From assembly GCA_964412105.1 (NCBI GenBank), contig CAYPNM010000002.1:1-64000 (forward strand): a DNA stretch of 64,000 bases, in the 5' to 3' direction. The position numbers and the translations under genes are program-made. Of this stretch, positions 45,027 through 53,715 are shown in pieces (position 1 is the stretch's first letter; each line of letters begins with the position of its first letter). This stretch comes from JAKAGZ01 sp964412105. GTDB lineage: Bacteria; Bacteroidota; Ignavibacteria; Ignavibacteriales; Ignavibacteriaceae. The notes below the pieces were generated by a model, which saw nothing but the letters and a program-made list of their open reading frames with translations, had not been told where the DNA came from and did not search any database.

Positions 45027-45851
45027 TTAATAGAAAGAATGAAAACTTACAGACAAAAAATTGCTCAACATTGTTGAGAGAATGGCTATCAAAAACCCAA
45101 CGATCGAAAAAATAACTACCTTTTTCCCCCGCCATTTTCCAAGCAGCTTACTTGTAATTCCTATTCCATAAAGAATCCAGACTATAGAAGTCCCTATTAA
45201 TTTTGGATCAGCATAAGAAAAATTAGGAAAAGCTCTTGGTAACCAGATGAGGCCAATCACAATTGCACAGGTTAAAAGCACAAACCCTATTACCGCTGAT
45301 GAAAAGCTCAGCCTCTCCAAAATTTCAAGATTTGGAAGTCGATCAAAAATTAAACCAAATTGATTTAATTTTATTTCCTTGTAAAGCATCAAGTAGAGAA
45401 ATCCGTAAACTGCAGAAATAGTGATTCCCGAATAACCAACCAGTGCGCTGAAAACATGGATACCGAGCAAGTTGCTTTTTAATACCTGCTTAACGGCTAC
45501 GATATGCTCAATCTCCACCGAAGAAATTATTTGAAATAAAATTGAAATTATAATTATAAAAGGTCCAGTTCCACGAATATCGGTTACAAGTTCCAAAATG
45601 AAATACGAGAAGCTTACAGCAAAAGCCAGCACAGTAAATATTTCAAAAACATTAGTAATTGGCGGATGGCCGAAATAAATAGTTCTTACTATTAAATAAA
45701 CGGCGTGAAAAAGGAGCGTGATAAAAAGGAAAAGTCTTTTTGAATTAGCCAGTTCCTTTTTCCCTGTCATAAAATCGTACGAATAAATAGCAAAAGTTAC
45801 AATATAGAGTACAGGAAGGAGCCAGTTAAGAAAATCGATAAAATTGATCAT
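45027..45851 (-). CDS. Cytochrome c assembly protein CcsA/HemX-like membrane protein
   Basis: 274 residues from the ATG at 45851; a GTG four codons earlier is an alternative start. Eight predicted membrane helices, with the CcsA/CcmC-family C-terminal half (GIHVFSALVGYSGITISAVYGFLYLML, then FSYADPKLIGTSIVWILYGIGI). The classical WAXXXWGXXW haem-handling motif is not obvious, which points to the HemX branch as much as to true CcsA. As first gene of the haem operon it may tune HemA or deliver haem to cytochromes c. The gap begins 54 bp upstream. Confidence 0.8.
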   Translation of the reverse strand: MINFIDFLNWLLPVLYIVTFAIYSYDFMTGKKELANSKRLFLFITLLFHAVYLIVRTIYFGHPPITNVFEIFTVLAFAVSFSYFILELVTDIRGTGPFIIIISILFQIISSVEIEHIVAVKQVLKSNLLGIHVFSALVGYSGITISAVYGFLYLMLYKEIKLNQFGLIFDRLPNLEILERLSFSSAVIGFVLLTCAIVIGLIWLPRAFPNFSYADPKLIGTSIVWILYGIGITSKLLGKWRGKKVVIFSIVGFLIAILSTMLSNFLSVSFHSFY

Positions 45852-45865
45852 AATTGCATCCACTT

Positions 45866-45875
45866 TGACTAGTCA
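45866..45875. promoter_or_regulatory. Perfect palindrome TGACTAGTCA at the haem operon promoter, candidate TetR operator
   Basis: A 10 bp perfect palindrome 14 bases upstream of the first gene of the haem operon. Palindromes of the TGACT-AGTCA kind are common cores of TetR-family operators. It lies just downstream of the TAATTTTG -7-like element, so a bound protein would cover the likely transcription start. That the TetR-HemD protein binds here is inferred. Confidence 0.55.
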
Positions 45876-45878
45876 GTA

Positions 45879-45905
45879 CAAAATTAAGAAAAGAGCGGTA
45901 TTATA
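45879..45905 (-). promoter_or_regulatory. Candidate promoter elements of the haem operon
   Basis: On the minus strand TAATTTTG (45879-45886) matches the Bacteroidetes TAnnTTTG element exactly. A sigma70-like TATAAT (45900-45905) lies at the very edge of the gap. Either could be the -10; the matching upstream elements would fall in or next to the N run. Confidence 0.45.
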
Positions 45906-46005
45906 NNNNNNNNNNNNNNNNNNNNNNNNNNNNNNNNNNNNNNNNNNNNNNNNNNNNNNNNNNNNNNNNNNNNNNNNNNNNNNNNNNNNNNNNNNNNNNN
46001 NNNNN
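45906..46005. other. Assembly gap (100 N)
   Basis: Exactly 100 N, the conventional placeholder for a gap of unknown length. It separates the start of the haem operon from the end of the thymidine phosphorylase gene, so the upstream part of the haem promoter, and possibly whole genes, may be missing here. Confidence 0.98.
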
Positions 46006-46042
46006 TATCGAATATTTCTTTTTTATTTGCTGTAACAACCGG

Positions 46043-47347
46043 TTAGTTTATTATTTTTTTTATCAGTTTCGGCCTTGATACTTTTGAAGCACTGGTTTTT
46101 ACAATATTATATAACCTTTCTTTAGCAAGGTCCGCTTTTTGAGGAGATTCGCACCTAATTTCAGCAATTAAATCACCCGCCTTGATTTTGTCCCCAATTT
46201 TAGGATAAAATATAATTCCGGCTTTCGGCTCAATTTTATCCTCTTTTCTCATTCTTCCAGCTCCAAGCTCAAGTGCAGCCATGCCAAGCCCGAATGTATT
46301 TATTTCTTTTATGTAACCTGATTTATTGAAATAAACCATTTCAACGACTTTTGATTTTGGATACTTATCCAAATTTTCTATATAGCTCACTTTTCCGTTC
46401 TGTGCTTTTACTATTTCACGAAATTTTTCAAAAGCCTTTCCATTGTCTATTAATGATTGAGAAATTTCAACACCTTCCTTAATTGATGAAGCTTTTCCCC
46501 CCAAATAAATCATTGCGCCGGATAAATTTAAACTTAGAGTCAGCAAGTCTCCCCTGCTTTCTCCTTTGAGGACTTTCACAGATTCGTATACTTCAAGCCA
46601 ATTTCCTATATAATTTCCGAGCGGTTGATTCATATCGGTAATGAATCCAATTACCTTTTTATTGAATGCTTTTGCTGTATTTATTAATGAATTTGCCAGC
46701 TCTATTGCATCTGATGTTTTGCTCATAAAAGCCCCGCTACCGGTTTTCACATCGAGCACGAGCCCGTCAATTCCTTCTGCCAGTTTTTTGCTCATAATGC
46801 TTGCAGTAATTAGTGGAATTGATTCGACTGTCGCAGTGACATCCCTGAGAGAATAAATTAGTTTATCTGCGGGGGCTATGTCTTTCGTCTGGCCGATTAA
46901 AACGGCTCCGCATTTTCTAATTACCTTTTTATATTCTGTCAAAGAAAGATTGGTTCTGAAGCCAGGAATAGATTCAAGCTTATCAAGAGTTCCGCCTGTA
47001 TGGCCGAGTCCACGTCCCGAGATCATTGGAACATTTATTCCGGCTGCTGCAGCTACAGGTGCAAGAATTAAGGATGTCTTGTCACCCACTCCGCCAGTCG
47101 AATGCTTGTCAACTTTGGATCCTTTAATAGAAGCAAGGTTTATTACTTTTCCGCTGTATAACATTGCCTCTGTTAACGCGGCAGTTTCCTCCGAAGTCAT
47201 TCCTTTTAGGAAAATTGCCATCAGAAGAGCAGAGAATTGGTAATCCGGGATTTTGTTTTTTGTATAACCTTGAATTAAAGACCCGATTTCATCTCTTGTG
47301 AAAACTTCTCCATTCCTTTTTTTTCTGATGAGTTCAACAGGATTCAT
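46043..47347 (-). CDS. deoA: Pyrimidine-nucleoside (thymidine) phosphorylase
   Basis: 434 residues. The phosphate-binding signature KVDKHSTGGVGDKTSL is at about 79-94, followed by MISGRGLGHTGGTLDKLESIPG and the C-terminal barrel-sandwich domain with AGDLIAEI. It cleaves thymidine and often uridine to base and deoxyribose-1-phosphate (or ribose-1-phosphate). The length and signature fit the bacterial homodimeric family; whether it is thymidine-specific (DeoA) or broader (Pdp) cannot be settled. It ends 37 bp from the gap, so downstream partners are not visible. Confidence 0.92.
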   Translation of the reverse strand: MNPVELIRKKRNGEVFTRDEIGSLIQGYTKNKIPDYQFSALLMAIFLKGMTSEETAALTEAMLYSGKVINLASIKGSKVDKHSTGGVGDKTSLILAPVAAAAGINVPMISGRGLGHTGGTLDKLESIPGFRTNLSLTEYKKVIRKCGAVLIGQTKDIAPADKLIYSLRDVTATVESIPLITASIMSKKLAEGIDGLVLDVKTGSGAFMSKTSDAIELANSLINTAKAFNKKVIGFITDMNQPLGNYIGNWLEVYESVKVLKGESRGDLLTLSLNLSGAMIYLGGKASSIKEGVEISQSLIDNGKAFEKFREIVKAQNGKVSYIENLDKYPKSKVVEMVYFNKSGYIKEINTFGLGMAALELGAGRMRKEDKIEPKAGIIFYPKIGDKIKAGDLIAEIRCESPQKADLAKERLYNIVKTSASKVSRPKLIKKIIN

Positions 47348-47529
47348 TTTATATTCCGCATAGTATGAATTAATGGTTTCACAAATTTAACAGAAAAATC
47401 AAACAATTGATGGATAATGAAAAAGCGTTGTATAAAAGCGGCTTAGAATTATGAATCCAAATACGTGTTCTTTGTCATTTTTTCTTTATTTTTACACTCT
47501 AAAATTGATTTGGGAGAATATTTATAGCG

Positions 47530-49296
47530 ATGAGTTTCAGAACCAGAACACATACTTGCGGTGAATTACGTGAAACGAATATCGGTCAAGCTGTTGTATT
47601 AAACGGCTGGGTGGACAGGAGAAGAGATCTTGGGGGCGTAATATTTATCGATTTGCGGGACAGATACGGAATCACACAGGTTGTATTTGAACCAACATTT
47701 GATAAAGCAGCACATAAACAAGCTAATTCGTTAAGAAACGAATTTGTAATTTCTATTGAGGGAAAGGTAAGAAGGAGACCGGACAACACTGATAATCCTG
47801 ATTTATTAACGGGTGCCGTCGATGTAATGGTTAATAAGCTTATAATATTAAATGAAGCAATAACAACGCCCTTCCAGATTAAGGACGAAATAGAAGTAAA
47901 TGAAGATCTCAGGCTGAAATATCGTTATTTAGATCTTCGCCGGCCGAAAGTTCAAAGTAACATGATTATGCGTCATAGGATGTATCAGGTCACAAGAAAA
48001 TATTTTGATGAAAACAATTTTGTTGAAATCGAAACACCGGTATTGATGAAAAGCACTCCTGAGGGTGCCCGTGACTATCTTGTTCCCAGCAGAATTCACA
48101 AAGGAAAATTCTATGCTCTGCCACAATCACCGCAGCAGTATAAACAAATATTAATGGTTTCGGGCTTTGACAGATATTTCCAGATAGTAAAATGCTTCAG
48201 AGACGAAGATCTGAGGGCTGACAGACAGCCGGAATTTACACAAATAGACGTGGAAATGTCTTTTGCTGGTCAAGAAAATATATTCGAAATAGTTGAAGGA
48301 TTAATGAGGGTTCTGTATAAAGAAATCTGGAACAAAGAGTTAAAGCTTCCCATTCCCAGATTTACTTTTGACGAAGCTATGGAAAAATATGGAAGTGATA
48401 AACCCGATATCAGGTTTGAACTACAACTGGTAACCCTTAATTCAGTTTTTAAAAACTCCGGTTTTAAAGTATTTAGAGAGCAGATAGAAAATAACGGAAT
48501 CGTTACAGGGCTTGTTGCCCCTAGATGCGGCGAATATACGAGGAACCAGCTAGATGTTTTAACAGATACAGTTAAAAAATGGGGGGCGGGCGGACTTATA
48601 TGGATGCGTGTAAAAGAATCAGAACTTGAAGCTCCGGTTGCTAAATTTTTTAGTGATGAAGAAAAGAAAACCCTTGTTGAGGTGTTAAATGCAAAACCGG
48701 GCGATTTAGTTTTTATTATTACAGGACCAAGACTAAAAGCGCTACCCATAATGGGTAACCTCCGGCTTGAAATGGCCAAGAGACTGAACCTTTTAAAAAA
48801 GGATACTGAACCCAAATTATTGTGGGTAACTGATTTTCCGCTATTTGAGTGGGAAGATGAGTCAAAAAGATTTTATGCAATGCATCATCCTTTTACTTCG
48901 CCAAGACTTGAGGATGTTTCACTAATGGAAAGCGATCCGGGTAAAGTAAGAGCTCGTGCATATGATCTTGTTTTAAATGGTAGCGAGATTGCGGGCGGAA
49001 GCATAAGAATACATAACGCTGATCTTCAGGCAAAGATGTTTCGAGCGCTTGGAATCTCAGAAGAAGAAGCAGAGCATAAGTTCGGATTCCTTATGAATGC
49101 ATTTAAGTATGGAGCCCCTCCTCACGGTGGAATTGCGTTTGGATTTGACCGGATGGCTATGATCTTTGCAGGAGAAACTTCTATACGTGAAGTAATGGCT
49201 TTTCCCAAAACGACGAGCGCAGTTTCTTTAATGGATGATTCACCGTCCACTGTAAGCGAGGAACAATTAAAAGAATTACATTTGAAGATAAGGTAA
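47530..49296 (+). CDS. aspS: Aspartyl-tRNA synthetase
   Basis: 588 residues, the bacterial-type AspRS length. N-terminal OB-fold anticodon domain (VVLNGWVDRRRDLGGVIFIDLRD), class II motif 2 (FRDEDLRADRQPEFTQIDVEM), the GAD insertion in the middle, and motif 3 (PPHGGIAFGFDRM). It charges tRNA-Asp; whether it also charges tRNA-Asn is not determined. It is divergent from deoA with a 182 bp spacer; GGGAGA lies upstream of the ATG. Confidence 0.97.
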   Translation: MSFRTRTHTCGELRETNIGQAVVLNGWVDRRRDLGGVIFIDLRDRYGITQVVFEPTFDKAAHKQANSLRNEFVISIEGKVRRRPDNTDNPDLLTGAVDVMVNKLIILNEAITTPFQIKDEIEVNEDLRLKYRYLDLRRPKVQSNMIMRHRMYQVTRKYFDENNFVEIETPVLMKSTPEGARDYLVPSRIHKGKFYALPQSPQQYKQILMVSGFDRYFQIVKCFRDEDLRADRQPEFTQIDVEMSFAGQENIFEIVEGLMRVLYKEIWNKELKLPIPRFTFDEAMEKYGSDKPDIRFELQLVTLNSVFKNSGFKVFREQIENNGIVTGLVAPRCGEYTRNQLDVLTDTVKKWGAGGLIWMRVKESELEAPVAKFFSDEEKKTLVEVLNAKPGDLVFIITGPRLKALPIMGNLRLEMAKRLNLLKKDTEPKLLWVTDFPLFEWEDESKRFYAMHHPFTSPRLEDVSLMESDPGKVRARAYDLVLNGSEIAGGSIRIHNADLQAKMFRALGISEEEAEHKFGFLMNAFKYGAPPHGGIAFGFDRMAMIFAGETSIREVMAFPKTTSAVSLMDDSPSTVSEEQLKELHLKIR

Positions 49297-49394
49297 TAAA
49301 CCCCCTAGATATCTTGATACATTTCGATAATTTATCAGTGGGACGTAAATTGGTTGGGAATAATCTGATAATGTAAAATTCATTATGATTTTGA

Positions 49395-51266
49395 ATGAGA
49401 ATTCTTAAAAAATACTATGGTCTGTTAACGGGAATATTTGCGTTTATAGTTTACCTATTGACCGTTTCGCATTCCATAGCGGCATTTGATTGTGGAGAAT
49501 TGGCCGCAGTTCAGGCAACACTGGGTATTGCACATCCACCAGGTTATCCGCTTTTTACTATTCTTGGCTATCTTTTTGTTCACATTCCGCTCGGGCTTAC
49601 AAAAATATATCAATTGAACATTTTATGTTCGATCTGGTGTGCAGCGGCAGTTGTACTTTTTACATATACCTCAAAATTGATTCTTGATAATTTGCAGAAG
49701 TTGCAAACCCGGAAGACCTCACGAATATCTGAAAAGGTTTACGAGAAAATAAACAAAAAAAGCCCGGATTCAGAATTAATTATATATATCACCTCTATAC
49801 TTAGCGGATTGTTCTTTGCATTCAGTCTTTTAGTCTGGCTGCAAAGTGTATCCGTTGAAGTTTATTCCTTGCAAATATTTCTTTTCATTCTGATAATTTT
49901 CTTTTTTTTCAAAGCGTTTTTTTATTCTGAAGAAAACGAGACTTTGTTTTCAGGTAAAAATATAAACTGGTTTTATGTGGGAATATTTTTCGGCCTTGGG
50001 CTATCGAATCACTTAATGACTTTTTATTTACTGCCTGCTTTTTGTTTTCTCTATTTTTACAAGTACAGCTTTAATAAAAAATCCGTATTAAGATTCCTGG
50101 CCATGGCGGCAATTTCCGTTTTTATTGCAGTTGCATTGTATTCTTATCTTATTATCCGCTCCAATCAAAACCCTGTTTTAAATTGGGGAAATCCCGATGA
50201 TATAAAAAATGCAATTTATCATATATCTGCCCGTTACTATAAAGGAAACTTTTTTTCAGGCGTTAATTCAGTTGAGAGGCAGCTAAAATTTTTGTTCAAT
50301 TCGTTCGGGTTTTATAATGGAAAGCCCTTTGCCGGTGATTTTAATATTTTTTTGATTTTCCCTTTTTTAGGAATTGTTGCTTCGTTCATTGCATTCCGAA
50401 GGTTTTTTTACTTTTTTATGTTGCTTTTCTTAACCACAATATTTTTCACTATAAATTATAATATTCCGGATATATATGAATATTTCTCGCTTTCAATTAT
50501 TTCACTTTATATAATAAGTGTTCCGGGAACCTTATTATTCATTAATTATTTAAGGTCCGAGAAATACAGTTTTTTATTGCCTGTTATAATTCTGGTAATA
50601 TTTCTTTTTGTAAGAGTTAATGCGAATTATGTTTCGGCAGACGAGTCACATAATCATATCATAGAAGATTATGCCCGATCATTGCTTTATACAGCCGATG
50701 ATAATTCTGTTATTTTTTCAAATCAATGGGATTATTTTGTTTCACCGTCTTATTACCTGCAGTATGCGGAAAAATATAGGCCAGATATTACCGTTTTTCA
50801 TACGGATTTACTCTCCTTTTCTTGGTATCATCGGGAATTTAAGCGGAAAAACAAAGTAATTTCCGGCAACGAAAACAATAAAGTAAATATTCCCAATTTA
50901 TTTAAAAACTACTTTGATAAAATTTATCTTACACCAGAAGTAGTCAGGGACTGGGTGGAAAAAGGAAGATTTATTTTACCAGATTCTCTTAGGATTATTC
51001 CGGATATACTGATGTTCAGAGTGGTTTATAATAATAAATACTTCCCCGCTAAAGATCCGAATTTTATAATACAAATTCCCAAAGAAAAAACGACACTTAC
51101 CAAATATATTGAAAGCTTGATAGGAGCGATGCTTACGAACAGAATACAGTACGAGTTACAGTTTAAAAAGTTTAACCGTGCTCGACTTTATTATCTTAAG
51201 TTAGTTAATGATTTTCCTAATTACCCCATTCCAGATAAATTAAGGCGGCTTTTTGAAAGTAATTAA
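49395..51266 (+). CDS. DUF2723 family multi-pass membrane protein (putative glycosyltransferase)
   Basis: 623 residues with about a dozen predicted membrane helices in the first 400 residues and a soluble C-terminal part. The N-terminal DUF2723 hallmark is clear: YLLTVSHSIAAFDCGELAA followed by HPPGYPLFTILG, with the acidic residue used by GT-C enzymes. The family is predicted to transfer lipid-linked sugars to proteins or glycans at the outer side of the inner membrane. It is separated from aspS by 98 bp and lies next to the pilus genes, so pilin glycosylation is conceivable but unproven. Confidence 0.85.
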   Translation: MRILKKYYGLLTGIFAFIVYLLTVSHSIAAFDCGELAAVQATLGIAHPPGYPLFTILGYLFVHIPLGLTKIYQLNILCSIWCAAAVVLFTYTSKLILDNLQKLQTRKTSRISEKVYEKINKKSPDSELIIYITSILSGLFFAFSLLVWLQSVSVEVYSLQIFLFILIIFFFFKAFFYSEENETLFSGKNINWFYVGIFFGLGLSNHLMTFYLLPAFCFLYFYKYSFNKKSVLRFLAMAAISVFIAVALYSYLIIRSNQNPVLNWGNPDDIKNAIYHISARYYKGNFFSGVNSVERQLKFLFNSFGFYNGKPFAGDFNIFLIFPFLGIVASFIAFRRFFYFFMLLFLTTIFFTINYNIPDIYEYFSLSIISLYIISVPGTLLFINYLRSEKYSFLLPVIILVIFLFVRVNANYVSADESHNHIIEDYARSLLYTADDNSVIFSNQWDYFVSPSYYLQYAEKYRPDITVFHTDLLSFSWYHREFKRKNKVISGNENNKVNIPNLFKNYFDKIYLTPEVVRDWVEKGRFILPDSLRIIPDILMFRVVYNNKYFPAKDPNFIIQIPKEKTTLTKYIESLIGAMLTNRIQYELQFKKFNRARLYYLKLVNDFPNYPIPDKLRRLFESN

Positions 51267-51300
51267 TTCTCTGACTTATACTAAAAAGCTAGAGTGATCG

Positions 51301-51325
51301 TTTGAAAATATTTAATTATTTCAAA
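51301..51325. terminator. Weak hairpin between convergent DUF2723 and minor pilin genes
   Basis: TTTGAAA (51301-51307) pairs with TTTCAAA (51319-51325), a seven-base AT-rich stem with a 11-base loop. It may be a weak bidirectional terminator; the low GC content makes this uncertain. Confidence 0.3.
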
Positions 51326-51342
51326 ATTGATTAAAATCTTTT

Positions 51343-52596
51343 TCATTCATACCACGAAACAATCTCAAACATACCTGTATTTGGATAACCCGGAGGGGAA
51401 GCAATCATTAATCGGTCATCATACCTATAGTTTTTCAGAAACCCGGAAATCAGGTACAAATTTGAGCCATTAGTATGAAAAGTGCCAACGGGCAATCTCC
51501 CATTTTGTTGTATTCCACCATATAAATTAATTGTTCCAGCGAGGGATCGCTTATCGTAATTTTCAGATCCGAACCCTCCGGTTTCTGCATATACTGACGC
51601 ATCAATATTTATATCACCCTTGTTTGCGTTGTTATCCGTTATCAGGACATTATTTTGTGCGACGATACCCAACATATCGGTGGAACCTGGATTTGAACGT
51701 GGATCAGTGTTGTATACAATACTTCCATCAAGATATACATCCCCTCCAGTTTTTGTGGCTTTCTTTCCTGATCCGGTCGTAATCTGAGATGCTCCAATGC
51801 TATATTGACCCGTCACAGTTCCTTGCAGTCTCAGAGTTGCGCCTGTGGCAAAAATTGCACCATTTGGCGCAAACGTTTTGGCCAAAACAGAAGTATAACT
51901 GCTACCATAAGAATATTTATATTTTATACTATCCCCAGCAAATTTAACATAAACTGTATCATGACCTGTAAAATCAGCACCACCATTATCAGCTAATGAT
52001 TTCACACTTGCTGTGCCACCTGGCGGGAGAGGCATATTAACTCCGGTTTGATACCCCCCGTTAAACTCAGGGTTTGAATAGCCCTTCGTTACAAAGTGAG
52101 TTAAAGTAGTAACTTTGCCGTTAAATACGGGATCTCCGCTAATTGTGAGTTTATCTTGTGTATGAAGCGGACCCCAGACAGTATCTCCAGTAATCCAATA
52201 AGTGGGATTATTCCCTTCACTAACGGAGTAATAAGCAAATTTTGAAAAGCTACTTGGCTTTAGAGTAACCAGCACTGTATCGCTGAATCCCTCATAGTGC
52301 CCGACTGAACATATTTGTCTTGTATTTGTAAACGCGTTTATGATATTAACAGTTACAGTATATGATCCTCCAGCAAAGGGTACGTTATTAAATCCCGCCG
52401 TCCATGTGGGATCGAGAAAAAATTGATTTGCGGCAACATTTGCACCGCTGACTGCTATGTTATGTACATTCATATTTTCATAATAATATGCCATATTATC
52501 AACAGCACGGTTTGAGGCTACCCCAATATTTTTTTCTGTTATTAAAAGTAGCACGCTAAATCCTATTACTAAAAACAAAATTGCTCGCCCACTCAT
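51343..52596 (-). CDS. Large minor pilin, PilX/DUF4900-like, possible tip adhesin
   Basis: 417 residues. The N-terminus is MSG followed by a hydrophobic stretch (RAILFLVIGFSVLLLI) and a pilin-like helix (NIAVSGANVAANQFFLD). The body reads like DUF4900/PilX-associated proteins: TYWITGDTVWGPLHTQDKL, ISGDPVFNGKVTT and many beta-rich Gly/Asn/Thr turns suggesting a beta-helix. It is the last and largest of three minor pilin genes (12 bp after the PilW-like gene). A role at the fibre tip, like PilX or GspK, is inferred from size and order. Confidence 0.72.
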   Translation of the reverse strand: MSGRAILFLVIGFSVLLLITEKNIGVASNRAVDNMAYYYENMNVHNIAVSGANVAANQFFLDPTWTAGFNNVPFAGGSYTVTVNIINAFTNTRQICSVGHYEGFSDTVLVTLKPSSFSKFAYYSVSEGNNPTYWITGDTVWGPLHTQDKLTISGDPVFNGKVTTLTHFVTKGYSNPEFNGGYQTGVNMPLPPGGTASVKSLADNGGADFTGHDTVYVKFAGDSIKYKYSYGSSYTSVLAKTFAPNGAIFATGATLRLQGTVTGQYSIGASQITTGSGKKATKTGGDVYLDGSIVYNTDPRSNPGSTDMLGIVAQNNVLITDNNANKGDINIDASVYAETGGFGSENYDKRSLAGTINLYGGIQQNGRLPVGTFHTNGSNLYLISGFLKNYRYDDRLMIASPPGYPNTGMFEIVSWYE

Positions 52597-52608
52597 TCTA
52601 ATTACCTC

Positions 52609-53208
52609 TTACCTGTTTTGTAAATTTCTTGCTGTTAATCTTAGTTGTCTCCAGAATGCAACAACGTATGTAGAGTCAATTGGCTCAGTATTTTCAACCA
52701 TAATATCTATCTGCATTTTTTGAATCTGACTTGGCGGAGTAACGGGAGTGCTCAAAATATTTCCGAAGCTATCGAAATAAGTTATTTTAAATTCTGTTAT
52801 TCCAACATTTGAACTTTTCGGAGCATCACTGTTTGTCACTCTATATAGAAGACGATCATTTGGATTTGGCGTATTTAAAAGCTCGCTTGCAGGGCCCAAG
52901 TAATAAGAAAGTGTATCAACATTGCCATCGTTATTCAGGTCCGTAAGAAATTTAATTGAAGATGTATCGGCAAACAAAATAGCCTTTGTTGGGTCAGGTA
53001 TTTTAGTCCAGTCTTTACAATATCCTATTTTTCTGAAATCCTCTTCCAACACTGATCCGACCGAAATCATTGCTGATTGAACATTAGCCTCAGATGTGTT
53101 TGTATATAGATTAGAAGTAGCAGACGTGTTCACACGGAATAAAATGAGCAGAACCAATCCGCCAATAATGATAGAACCTAAAATGTCCAATAATGTACTA
53201 AAACCCAT
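52609..53208 (-). CDS. Minor pilin, PilW/GspJ-like
   Basis: 199 residues. It begins MG then FSTLLDILGSIIIGGLVLLI, so a cleavage after Gly2 would give a mature Phe1 pilin, as in type IV pilins but without Glu5. The motif VLEEDFRKIGYCKDW resembles the LxxDLRxAGY region of PilW and GspJ. The C-terminal part is a beta-sheet head with two long loops. It lies 12 bp after the upstream minor pilin gene and 12 bp before the large one, a compact three-gene unit. Confidence 0.7.
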   Translation of the reverse strand: MGFSTLLDILGSIIIGGLVLLILFRVNTSATSNLYTNTSEANVQSAMISVGSVLEEDFRKIGYCKDWTKIPDPTKAILFADTSSIKFLTDLNNDGNVDTLSYYLGPASELLNTPNPNDRLLYRVTNSDAPKSSNVGITEFKITYFDSFGNILSTPVTPPSQIQKMQIDIMVENTEPIDSTYVVAFWRQLRLTARNLQNR

Positions 53209-53220
53209 ATCTAATTCTCT

Positions 53221-53715
53221 TTAATTAAATACCCAATAGCTAAAAAGGGATGAAAGCCTAACAGTATCTTTCATTGAAACGCTTGTCACAGTGACAGAAA
53301 TTTTTTTAGTCCACGTAGCAGTTGATGATTTAACATCCGGTGTATTTGGCTCTACATAGGTTACAACACAACTAATATTAAATATTGCAGAAGGCATCGT
53401 GGAATCAATTTTGGTGTAACCATTATAGTCATCAAAATCATCAAAATTAGGATATACTTCACCGGTTTCAGGCCCAAGCTTGTTAGGATTTGTAAGATCA
53501 TTTAAACTACTAGCTGAAGTATCAACGGTACTTTCGTCAAATGCTTTTCCCATAGCTTCTTCAATTACAGAAGCCCCTACGGAAGTACCGAGAATGGCAA
53601 ACTTCGAATCATAAACCGTAGAAGTATTTATAGAAAAATTATTATTCACTCTTAGGATAATGGTTGATAATAAAATCATCGCGCCAATGGTCATTAACAT
53701 CTGCCCAGTGTTCAT
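53221..53715 (-). CDS. Minor pilin, PilV/GspI-like
   Basis: 164 residues. MNTG is followed by the hydrophobic stretch QMLMTIGAMILLSTIIL, a polar helix and a beta-rich head (TATWTKKISVTVTSV). It is the first gene of the leftward minor pilin unit and the smallest of the three, matching the position of PilV or GspI. No Glu at mature position 5 and no basic residue in the leader. Assignment is by order and architecture rather than strong sequence identity. Confidence 0.62.
   Translation of the reverse strand: MNTGQMLMTIGAMILLSTIILRVNNNFSINTSTVYDSKFAILGTSVGASVIEEAMGKAFDESTVDTSASSLNDLTNPNKLGPETGEVYPNFDDFDDYNGYTKIDSTMPSAIFNISCVVTYVEPNTPDVKSSTATWTKKISVTVTSVSMKDTVRLSSLFSYWVFN

Noticed and set aside
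45844..46035. Open frame reading through the N run
   Set aside because: It exists only because the N stretch contains no stop codon; the flanks have no coding character.
46878..47243. Frame of 121 codons antisense to the thymidine phosphorylase gene
   Set aside because: Shadow of a conserved coding region; Pro/Ser-rich product without family resemblance.
48270..48815. Long frame antisense to aspS (181 codons)
   Set aside because: Fully inside a clear aspS gene; Ser/Phe-rich composition typical of an antisense shadow.
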